DNA of 64,000 bases, taken from contig NZ_FWWR01000009.1 in NCBI RefSeq assembly GCF_900176115.1, positions 806,001 through 870,000 on the forward strand, read 5' to 3'. The DNA comes from Peptoniphilus asaccharolyticus DSM 20463. GTDB taxonomy: Bacteria; Bacillota; Clostridia; Tissierellales; Peptoniphilaceae. The notes below the pieces were generated by a model that worked only from the letters and a program-made list of their open reading frames with translations, was not told the DNA's origin and did not search any database. Positions 1-5,890 of this stretch are shown here, piece after piece. Within the stretch, counting starts at the first letter, position 1; every line of letters begins with the position of its first letter. The position numbers and the translations under genes were made by a program.

Positions 1-66
1 TTTTAAACTCTCAGGAATATTTTTAATCTCTAATAATCCGCCTTCTAAAACTTTTAAAACTTTCAT
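1..66 (-). CDS. Hypothetical protein, N-terminal 22 codons only
   Basis: An ATG at 66-64 on the minus strand follows AAAGGAG at a 7-base gap and opens a frame that runs off the window edge (MKVLKVLEGGLLEIKNIPE...). The leader is almost the same as that of the gene at 178-951 (AAAGGA-N-ATTTATAATG), so the two genes share a translation-start module. No function can be assigned from 22 residues. Confidence 0.5.
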   Translation of the reverse strand, partial: MKVLKVLEGGLLEIKNIPESLK

Positions 67-177
67 TATAAATCTCCTTTAAAACTTATTTTATAATCTT
101 GGTATTTAAAGCTCTCGATTGCTTCAATTACCATTTGTTATTATTTATAACTTCTAGATATAAAAAAAGAACTTTTT

Positions 178-951
178 TCACATTCTTTTAATAAATCTAC
201 TTATAATTTGTTCTTCATTTAAATTTTCAATGTCAGTAAGTCCGAAGATTATTTTCTTTGTTTCGGGATAATTTGTAGTTGTTCTTCCATAACCGCCAGT
301 CCATAGAGGATTGGTTAATTCAGGCGTAGTTTCTAACCATTTAAAACCAAACCTTCTTAGCATTGACGGATGAGCGATCGGAAAACATATTTTTTGAAGA
401 TTTAATTTTTCTTTAAAATTCTTTAAAGTTACAGTTGCAAGAGTAACTTCATTTCCACATTCTGAGCATTTTAACGCAACCTTTAAACTAACTCTAATGT
501 TATTTTTTTCGAGTGAATTTATAACGTTTAAAACTTTAATTCCATTATCTATAAATTCTTGTGGTTCTGTGAAAGCAGCACCAACCGGGCAATATACCAA
601 ATCGACTGTATTTATTTTTCTTGGAATTCTTTTAGCATAAATCATAGACTTTGGAAGATTCATCATGGCGTTAGGTACATTTGGAATATATCCAAAAACA
701 TTATTTTCAGGAACTATTTTTGAATTTTCCGAAGCATCAAATTTTATACCAGCTTTAATTTTATCTAAGATTTCAATATATCCATTTGTTATTAATTCTT
801 CAGCTTCTTCATAGGAATTAGTCCCGTACCAGTCGGGACTATCCTTTTTTTGTGAACTAAATTCATCTATCATTACATTATTATTTTTTCTTTCATTTAA
901 AATTTTTAGCATCTCTTGAATTGAGTTAAAATTCTCTCTTATTATTTTCAT
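178..951 (-). CDS. Hypothetical protein of the integrated element, 257 aa
   Basis: A full-length frame with an AAAGGA ribosome site 8 bases before ATG. I do not recognise the family. It is soluble: there is no signal peptide or membrane segment. Visible features are a tryptophan/tyrosine-rich N-terminal stretch (DWYGTNSYEEAEELI, about residues 41-55), one C-x2-C pair (CSECGNEV, about 163-170) that could belong to a metal site, and a glycine/tyrosine-rich C-terminal part (LWTGGYGRTT). It is the largest gene of the leftward block headed by the XRE/integrase module, so it is most likely element cargo or a replication/packaging accessory. That role is inferred from position only. Confidence 0.6.
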   Translation of the reverse strand: MKIIRENFNSIQEMLKILNERKNNNVMIDEFSSQKKDSPDWYGTNSYEEAEELITNGYIEILDKIKAGIKFDASENSKIVPENNVFGYIPNVPNAMMNLPKSMIYAKRIPRKINTVDLVYCPVGAAFTEPQEFIDNGIKVLNVINSLEKNNIRVSLKVALKCSECGNEVTLATVTLKNFKEKLNLQKICFPIAHPSMLRRFGFKWLETTPELTNPLWTGGYGRTTTNYPETKKIIFGLTDIENLNEEQIISRFIKRM

Positions 952-985
952 TATAAATTTCCTTTAAGTTAGAAATAATAACCTT

Positions 986-1207
986 TTAAATAAAATGTTT
1001 AATAACTGTATTTACCAGCTCATCGCGTTCTTCAATAGATAACATCTCCTCATAACCAGGTGCGTCTGTACATATTTCCTTTTTATTTACATAAGCATAT
1101 AGCACTGGGTCCTCATCTATAAAAACATTTAATGTTCCTTTATAGACGTGAGCGTTATATCCTAATTTTTCTAAATCTTTAATTAAATCTTTTTCAAACT
1201 TATTCAT
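986..1207 (-). CDS. Small hypothetical protein, 73 aa
   Basis: A 73-residue acidic protein with a strong AAAGGAG site 8 bases before ATG, 34 bases upstream of the 257-aa gene in the same direction. No signal peptide, membrane segment or cysteine motif. It has alternating charged and hydrophobic residues typical of small element-encoded proteins. Family not recognised; probably co-transcribed with its neighbours. Confidence 0.5.
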   Translation of the reverse strand: MNKFEKDLIKDLEKLGYNAHVYKGTLNVFIDEDPVLYAYVNKKEICTDAPGYEEMLSIEERDELVNTVIKHFI

Positions 1208-1347
1208 TCTATCAATCTCCTTTGTTTTATTTGTTATATATTATACTTTATTTTTTCTAACTTATATATAGTTTTTTGTTATTTTTTTATAACTTTTTGA
1301 AACATCATCCAGAACGCGTTCTATGGGCTTTTTATTTCTTATTAGTG

Positions 1348-1476
1348 CTATTCATCATCATTATTTCTTGTTAAATTGATATAAATTATAATATTTAGTC
1401 TTTCTTCTAAAGTTAGGCTCTCAATACTTAAAATCTTCTTCGCTTCTTCAATAAATTCTTGATTAACTGTAGGCAT
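1348..1476 (-). CDS. Very small hypothetical protein, 42 aa
   Basis: A 42-codon frame from ATG 1476 to TAG 1348, preceded by GAGGAGGAATAAAAT, one of the best ribosome sites in the window. The peptide (MPTVNQEFIEEAKKILSIES...) is amphipathic and helical with an acidic tail. It shares the minus-strand orientation of the flanking small genes. Function unknown; the ribosome site is the main argument that it is translated. Confidence 0.5.
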   Translation of the reverse strand: MPTVNQEFIEEAKKILSIESLTLEERLNIIIYINLTRNNDDE

Positions 1477-1541
1477 ATTTTATTCCTCCTCAAATTTTTG
1501 TTTTTATTATAGTATTATTCGAACATCTGTTCAAGTCCTTT

Positions 1542-1816
1542 TTAGAACCATCTAATTGCTAGTCTGTAAATACTACTTTTGTTGAGTTTTAGCTTATTCT
1601 CTAGAAATTCGATCTTTCTTTTTAATTGTTCATCGTGGAAAAAATGAACTTCTATTCGCTCATCATCTAATTTTTTTCTTCTTCATAAAGTTTTTCGATA
1701 GCAGATCTAACTGCTTTTGCTCGACTAACTCCTAATAGATTTTGAATATCGATAATTCTTTCTACGTCGGAGGGGGTTGCTTTAAAACCCCCTGTAATTT
1801 TCATTTTTCTACCCAT
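1542..1816 (-). CDS. Ribbon-helix-helix-like small protein split by a frameshift at an A7 run
   Basis: ATG at 1816 overlaps the stop of the upstream gene by 8 bases (translational coupling). The first frame ends at TAG 1667 after 49 residues (…LLGVSRAKAVRSAIEKLYEE, RHH-like). Directly before the stop is GAAGAAAAAAATTAG; one extra A, or a -1 slip on A AAA AAT, continues into 43 more residues ending at TAA 1542 (…KLKLNKSSIYRLAIRWF), which again looks like an RHH helix pair. The joined product would be 91 aa with two DNA-binding-like halves. It could be a programmed frameshift, slippage decay or a sequencing error; the sequence alone does not decide. Confidence 0.45.
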
Positions 1817-2000
1817 TAATCTCAAATTCCTTTATATCAATTCCTTGTACGTGTCGTTTAATTACTTGAGTTACTTCTTGTTCTAAGTGTTTGTTGTTAG
1901 GATTTAAACCTAAAGCTTTTAATCGGTTTTTTCCGTATTCTAACGCTTCAGCTTTCGAAACGGGTTTCCAATCTCCTATAAATCCTTTAATGTAATACAT
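1809..2000 (-). CDS. Small hypothetical protein, 63 aa
   Basis: Starts MYYIKGFIGDWKPVSKAEAL with GGAGG upstream (AAGGAGGTATTAA before ATG). Basic, soluble, no cysteine or membrane motif. Its last codons overlap the start of the RHH-like gene by 8 bases, so the two are probably translated together. Family not recognised. Confidence 0.5.
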   Translation of the reverse strand: MYYIKGFIGDWKPVSKAEALEYGKNRLKALGLNPNNKHLEQEVTQVIKRHVQGIDIKEFEING

Positions 2001-2069
2001 TTAATACCTCCTTAATAATTTTAATTAACAATATGATTTGAATAACTAATAAAATAATTTTTAACATAG

Positions 2070-2098
2070 TTTACAAATGAAAAATAAAATGTTATTAT
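2070..2098 (+). promoter_or_regulatory. Candidate promoter of the antisense RNA
   Basis: TTTACA (2070-2075) and TATTAT (2093-2098) with a 17-base spacer, pointing into the region that lies antisense to the small hydrophobic peptide. No plus-strand gene follows, so the promoter would make a non-coding transcript ending at the terminator at 2191-2230. Confidence 0.45.
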
Positions 2099-2101
2099 TA
2101 G

Positions 2102-2132
2102 GTTAGTAACTGGCTAACTGCCTGTTACTAAC
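2102..2132. terminator. Inverted repeat, likely terminator of the hydrophobic-peptide mRNA
   Basis: GTTAGTAAC (2102-2110... paired with 2124-2132) forms a perfect 9-bp stem around the peptide stop codon (TAG 2116-2114). On the minus strand it would end the peptide transcript; on the plus strand it forms the 5' stem of the antisense RNA, so both RNAs carry the same hairpin, a common contact point in type I systems. Confidence 0.45.
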
Positions 2133-2230
2133 TTAATAATCGCTACTATCAAATCAATTATCTTTGTAATTAATTCGACGGTAACTGTAATCAAGACTAA
2201 CTTTGCGAGTGTATGGTCTTGATTTTTTTA
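2105..2230 (+). ncRNA. Candidate antisense RNA (type I antitoxin-like), about 125 nt
   Basis: Bounded by the promoter at 2070-2098 and a perfect intrinsic terminator (AATCAAGAC/GTCTTGATT followed by T7). The transcript is complementary to nearly all of a 41-codon hydrophobic peptide frame on the other strand. It also contains a 9-bp stem GTTAGTAAC/GTTACTAAC. No coding frame is visible in it. The layout is that of Firmicutes type I toxin-antitoxin loci; function is inferred. Confidence 0.5.
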
Positions 2231-2238
2231 TTCTTCAT
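2114..2238 (-). CDS. Candidate type I toxin: small hydrophobic peptide, frame broken at an A7 run
   Basis: AAGGAGGTGCTTAAATG (ATG 2238) gives an excellent start, but the literal frame stops after 13 codons. One extra A in the A7 run at codons 4-6 opens a 41-aa peptide with …HTLAKLVLITVTVELI… and a second hydrophobic stretch (IIDLIVAIIKLVTG) ending at TAG 2114. A single amphipathic/membrane helix, tiny size, strong ribosome site and a complementary RNA are the hallmarks of type I toxins. I do not claim a named family. The frame break is either inactivation (the toxin silenced) or a homopolymer error. Confidence 0.45.
2191..2230 (+). terminator. Intrinsic terminator of the antisense RNA
   Basis: Perfect 9-bp stem AATCAAGAC (2191-2199) / GTCTTGATT (2215-2223) followed by a run of T on the plus strand. 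No plus-strand protein gene ends here, which is the main evidence for a plus-strand small RNA. Confidence 0.65.
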
Positions 2239-2265
2239 TTAAGCACCTCCTTGTTTTTTATTTAA

Positions 2266-2280
2266 GTAACTTTAAGTTAC
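2266..2280. promoter_or_regulatory. Palindrome GTAACTTTAAGTTAC in the toxin leader
   Basis: A 7-1-7 perfect palindrome about 30 bases upstream of the peptide start, next to AT-rich -10-like sequence. It could be an operator or a 5' stem of the peptide mRNA. It shares the GTAAC/GTTAC core with the inverted repeat at 2102-2132. Confidence 0.35.
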
Positions 2281-2347
2281 CTTATATTTATATAATAACG
2301 TGTTTTTCCCCATTTGTACACACTTTTTTGCAAAAAAATTAACTGGA

Positions 2348-2686
2348 CTATCTTCCAGTTAATAATTTCTTTTCATATTCTTTTAAATCTTCCAAAATAT
2401 TGTATTGTAAATTTATGGAAAATCTTATTAAATCTTGCATTTTAATGTTATACTCATTCGTAATTTTATTTATAATTTTCATATCTTCATCAGAAAAATT
2501 ACTTCTAATAATTTCAATTTTACTTCCTTCATCTTGAATTTCTGAATAATCTAAATTATACTTATTAATCAAATAAATTCCCCGTCTAATAATTTTCCCT
2601 TTATCTGATTCAAAAAATTCAACTAAATCATCTAATTGGTTTAGTTGATTTTTTGAAACTTTTAAACTAACTCCTTTGTTTTTCAT
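2348..2686 (-). CDS. Hypothetical protein, 112 aa, RHH-like N-terminus
   Basis: Starts MKNKGVSLKVSKNQLNQLDD with GGAGGT upstream (ACGGAGGTATAAAAA before ATG). The first 45 residues (VSLKV…LDDLVEFFESDKGKIIRRGIYLI) fit a strand-helix-helix pattern like ribbon-helix-helix DNA-binding proteins; a second similar segment (FSDEDMKIINKITNEYNI… LIRFSINL) follows, so it may be a tandem RHH. It lies divergent from the plus-strand XRE/integrase block and is the first gene of the leftward unit, a usual place for an element regulator. Function is inferred from fold resemblance only. Confidence 0.5.
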   Translation of the reverse strand: MKNKGVSLKVSKNQLNQLDDLVEFFESDKGKIIRRGIYLINKYNLDYSEIQDEGSKIEIIRSNFSDEDMKIINKITNEYNIKMQDLIRFSINLQYNILEDLKEYEKKLLTGR

Positions 2687-2863
2687 TTTTTATACCTCCG
2701 TATGTTATAAATAATAACATATTTGATGAGTTTTGTACATACAAATAGTTATAATATGTTATAATTAGTTATAAAAGGGGATGATTAAGTTTGAAGACAA
2801 ATAAATTATTATTAGTAATATGTTTGTTACTCCCAATAGTTGGAATTATCTATTATTTTGTAA

Positions 2864-3979
2864 GACGAATTGTCAAATCAAATGCAACACCTATGGTAAG
2901 AGACCAAAAAGTTCTTCTTTAGGTGTTTTATATTTTATACATTTTCTAGGTCTATTATTCATTAAACTTAAGTTATAATTTAATTCATCAATATTCACTT
3001 CTGATAAATCCATACCCTTAGGATAAAACTCCCTCAAAAGTCCGTTACTATTTTCATTTGTACCTTTTTGCCATGCACAATAGGGATCACAAAAATAAGT
3101 TTTGCATCCTAATTCTTTTTCTATTTTCTCAAATTCTGAAAATTCTTTACCTCTATCAAAGGTTATTGTTTTTACTAATTCTTTTGGATAATCTTTTAAT
3201 GCATTTATTATTGCTGGTGTTACGCTTTCCGACTTTCTATTTTCAACTAGGATTGCTATATAATATCTAGATTTTCTTTCTGCTAAAGTTACGAAACAAC
3301 ATCTACTTTTCCTTTTATGATCTAATCTGCCTGATTCCACTGTATCTGCTTCCCAGTGGCCTAATTCTTGCCTTCTGTATATCTCTTTAGGTCTTTTCTT
3401 AATTGTTCTACCTTTATCATTGAATTTTCCTCTTTTTTCTGCTGGCCTTTTAAATTTAGCTTTTCTTCTCAAATTTTTCATACTAGTTTTTGGCAGCTTT
3501 TTGGCGTGTATCATTCTATATATCGTTGATGTAGATGGTAATTCATGAATCTCATTTGTGTTTCTATTTGATATTTGTTCAGGGGACCAATGTTCGTTAA
3601 TCTTTACAGTTAAATAATCAATAACATCTTTAGAAAATTTACTTTTTCTATGGCAGTCTTTTCTTCTATCAATATATTTATCATTTGCCTTTATCGGAAA
3701 GTACTTAGTGTAACTTCCCCTACTAACTTTTATCTTAGATGAATTTCTTTTAATTTCTCTAGATATTGTACTAGGTGACCTTTTAAGTGCTTGTGCAATT
3801 TTCCTTATACTCATTCCTAAATTTAAAAATTGGTAAATACAAGATCTTTCTTCTATGGTAAGATGGTTATAGCTCATAGTTAATCACTCCTTTTAATATG
3901 TTTTGTTTGGTCACTTACATATTAACACAGCTGATTAGCTATGAGTTTATTTATGTTGCACTTGTTATGATAAATTATC
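2864..3979 (-). mobile_element. IS30-family insertion sequence, copy 1 (intact, 1116 bp)
   Basis: The ends are imperfect inverted repeats of about 26 bp (19 of 26 match): GACGAATTGTCAAATC… at 2864 and the complement of GATAATTTATCATAAC… at 3979. The 5-bp direct repeat TGTAA flanks it (2859-2863 and 3980-3984). Three more copies lie at 44407, 58412 and 63765. This is the only copy here with an unbroken transposase and could be the active source. IS30 elements usually make 2-3 bp duplications, so 5 bp is notable. Confidence 0.9.
2891..3877 (-). CDS. IS30-family transposase, intact, 328 aa
   Basis: DDE transposase that cuts and joins the element ends. N-terminal helix-turn-helix (LTIEERSCIYQFLNLGMSIR, then IAQALKRSPSTISREIKRN, residues about 6-45) binds the repeats. 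The catalytic triad is visible as GHWEADTV, TFDRGKEF and GTNENSNGLLREF, in the order and context of IS30 enzymes. Length is normal for the family (300-350 aa). AGGAG lies 8-10 bases before the ATG. The frame is full length, unlike the other three copies. Confidence 0.93.
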   Translation of the reverse strand: MSYNHLTIEERSCIYQFLNLGMSIRKIAQALKRSPSTISREIKRNSSKIKVSRGSYTKYFPIKANDKYIDRRKDCHRKSKFSKDVIDYLTVKINEHWSPEQISNRNTNEIHELPSTSTIYRMIHAKKLPKTSMKNLRRKAKFKRPAEKRGKFNDKGRTIKKRPKEIYRRQELGHWEADTVESGRLDHKRKSRCCFVTLAERKSRYYIAILVENRKSESVTPAIINALKDYPKELVKTITFDRGKEFSEFEKIEKELGCKTYFCDPYCAWQKGTNENSNGLLREFYPKGMDLSEVNIDELNYNLSLMNNRPRKCIKYKTPKEELFGLLP

Positions 3980-4152
3980 TGTAAAAAAAGAGGACCCAAA
4001 TAGAAAAACATACTTGGTTGTTAGTTTAATATCAATTGTGTTATTATCATTTTTAAAAAACTTCTAAATTTTATTTTTTTATATTTATTTGAGGTTATTT
4101 TTATTTACTTTTATTTATTTTTATGTTATTATTTCTAATAAGAGGTGGTCCT

Positions 4153-4566
4153 ATGAATACCAAAAAATTCTTTGCTGATAGATTTAAATCAAGAAGATTA
4201 CAATTAGGATTAAATCAGAGGGAAATATCAGAGAAATTAAATATTCAACGTTCGACTATTACAAACTATGAAAATGGTAACATAACTCCAACGGCTGAAA
4301 AATTACCAGAAATTGCATCTTTATTAAATACTAGTATTGATTACTTATTAGGGCGAAGTGATTATATAAATGATGCCGACATGGCATCAAAAATAAGACA
4401 AGCAACAAAAAATGGAATTCACGATATTGAGATTTTAATCAACGATTTAAAACAACAAATTGCTTTAGATGATAAATTAACTTATAAAGACGGATTAATT
4501 TCAAATAAAAATAGAAATTTAATTCTTGATCAATTAGATTTAATAATAAAAATAATATCTCTTTAA
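4153..4566 (+). CDS. XRE-family (HTH_3) repressor, 137 aa
   Basis: DNA-binding repressor of the phage cI/ICE type. The N-terminal helix-turn-helix is residues about 6-62: FKSRRLQLGLNQREISEKL…STITNYENGNITPTAEKL…TSIDYLLGR. The C-terminal half is helical and may dimerise. I chose ATG 4153 because AGAGGTGG lies 5-8 bases before it; an earlier in-frame ATG at 4123 has no site. It sits directly upstream of the integrase and divergent from the leftward genes, so it probably controls the lysogeny/excision decision of the element. No peptidase motif for self-cleavage is seen. Confidence 0.85.
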   Translation: MNTKKFFADRFKSRRLQLGLNQREISEKLNIQRSTITNYENGNITPTAEKLPEIASLLNTSIDYLLGRSDYINDADMASKIRQATKNGIHDIEILINDLKQQIALDDKLTYKDGLISNKNRNLILDQLDLIIKIISL

Positions 4567-4624
4567 ATAGAGATTTTATTTTTGTTATAGATGTTATTTT
4601 AACTAACTTTGGAGGTGAGTTTAA

Positions 4625-5737
4625 ATAAATATATATAAAAGAGGAAACACTTGGACATTTGTTGTAGAAGGCCCTAGAAATGATGGCCGCCGTAACCGAA
4701 TAACCAAAGGCGGATTTAAAACCAAAAAAGAATGTGAAAAAGAAGCTATCGCTCTAGAGCACGAATTAAATATTTCTGATACAAGCTATAGAGACAATAA
4801 AATTTATTATGTAGATTTGGCTAATATGTTTTTGGAATATCATAAAAATAATGTTAGAGAAACAACTTTTGTCTCTTCCGCGTATCAGCTATCATATTCA
4901 ATAGAATTTTTTAAAGATTATTTAATTAAAGATATTAAAGTTTTGGATTTACAAAATTTTATAAATTCTTTGGATCTAAAACCATCTACAATAAAATTAG
5001 TTTTTAGTAAAGTAAAACAAGTCTTTAACTTTGGAAATGATATTGCAGAAGTTATTAATTATAAACCAAAATTTAATAAAGTTATTTTACCTAAAACAAC
5101 ATCTAAAGTCAGAAATGATATTTTAAATGAAGATGAAATAAATTCGATTTTAAACGATTTTATTGAAACCATTTATTATTATATTTTTAAATTTGCACTA
5201 TTAACTGGTATGCGTAAAGGTGAAATATTAGCTCTGAAGTGGGACAAAATAGATTTTGAGAATAATATTATAATTGTTAACAAAAATTTAAATAGGTTTA
5301 ATAAATTAACTCTTCCAAAAAACAATTCATCCATTAGAGTAGTTCCAATGAGTAATTTATTGAAAGATTTATTATTAGAATTAAAGAAATTTATTAAAAC
5401 AAAAATAAATTATTCTTTAGAATGTGATAATATTGTTATATCAGAAAATAATGAGTTGGATTTTGTATTTAGAAATGAATATGGCGAGTTTATTACTACC
5501 AATGATATAGATAATTTATTCAAAAGACGTTATAAAAGTAAATATCATTTTCACCAATTCAGGCATTATTTCGCGACAAAATTAATTAACACCGGTATTC
5601 CAATAGCAGACGTTGCTAAAATTTTAGGTCATGCTCAAGTAACAACAACTTTAAAAATGTATGTGGGGACGAATAAAAGTGAAACTTTAGCAACCAAATT
5701 AGATGTAATATTTGGACAACAAATGGACAACAAATGA
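4625..5737 (+). CDS. int: Tyrosine recombinase/integrase, 370 aa, with apparent ATA start
   Basis: Catalyses site-specific integration and excision of the element. The N-terminal arm-binding domain (IYKRGNTWTFVVEG…) is in frame upstream of the first ATG (4817); core-binding residues follow about 65-170; the catalytic domain shows TGMRKGEILALKW (Arg), FHQFRHYFATKL (His-x-x-Arg), LGHAQVTTTLKMYVG (His and nucleophilic Tyr). GGAGG at 4611-4615 is 9 bases before ATA 4625 and there is no ATG, GTG or TTG between the in-frame stop at 4622 and 4817. Starting at 4817 would remove the arm domain. So either ATA is used or the start codon is mutated. Ends at a terminator, likely near the element boundary. 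Confidence 0.85.
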   Translation: MNIYKRGNTWTFVVEGPRNDGRRNRITKGGFKTKKECEKEAIALEHELNISDTSYRDNKIYYVDLANMFLEYHKNNVRETTFVSSAYQLSYSIEFFKDYLIKDIKVLDLQNFINSLDLKPSTIKLVFSKVKQVFNFGNDIAEVINYKPKFNKVILPKTTSKVRNDILNEDEINSILNDFIETIYYYIFKFALLTGMRKGEILALKWDKIDFENNIIIVNKNLNRFNKLTLPKNNSSIRVVPMSNLLKDLLLELKKFIKTKINYSLECDNIVISENNELDFVFRNEYGEFITTNDIDNLFKRRYKSKYHFHQFRHYFATKLINTGIPIADVAKILGHAQVTTTLKMYVGTNKSETLATKLDVIFGQQMDNK

Positions 5738-5743
5738 AAAAAT

Positions 5744-5782
5744 AAAGCCTGTAAACAAGACGGTTACAGGCTTTAAAAATTT
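5744..5782 (+). terminator. Intrinsic terminator after the integrase
   Basis: Perfect 11-bp stem AAAGCCTGTAA (5744-5754) / TTACAGGCTTT (5764-5774), 9-base loop, then AAAAATTTTTT. It closes the integrase transcript and separates the element from the helicase gene; the element end (att site) is expected near here. The repeat GGACAACAAAT occurs twice just upstream, over the integrase stop. Confidence 0.85.
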
Positions 5783-5890
5783 TTTACTAATTTATGTTAT
5801 AAAAGATCTGGCTAAAATATAATTATAAATCCTTATTTCTTTAACTTTTACTTAATTTATATTACAATTATATCTAAGGGGGATTGAGAG

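Larger units (their letters stand above)
2791..4067 (+). pseudogene. Small two-helix membrane protein interrupted by IS30
   Basis: TTG at 2791 after AAAAGGGGATGATTAAG opens a frame with one membrane helix (LLLVICLLLPIVGIIYYFV); it is cut at 2863 by the IS30 element. Removing the element and one copy of the 5-bp duplication TGTAA rejoins the frame exactly into …IIYYFVKKEDPNRKTY… and a second helix (LVVSLISIVLLSFL) to TAA at 4067, a protein of about 51 residues with two membrane segments. No family recognised. Left of the XRE gene, it may be an immunity or superinfection-exclusion-type element protein, but that is a guess. Confidence 0.65.

Noticed and set aside
1305-1330. AGAACGCGTTCT palindrome near 1312 as a terminator
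   Set aside because: The stem is short and not followed by a clear T run in a fitting direction; left unassigned.
3058-3270. 70-aa frame antisense to the IS30 transposase, also seen in copies 2 and 3
   Set aside because: It is kept only because the copies are nearly identical; no ribosome site and it lies wholly inside the DDE domain.
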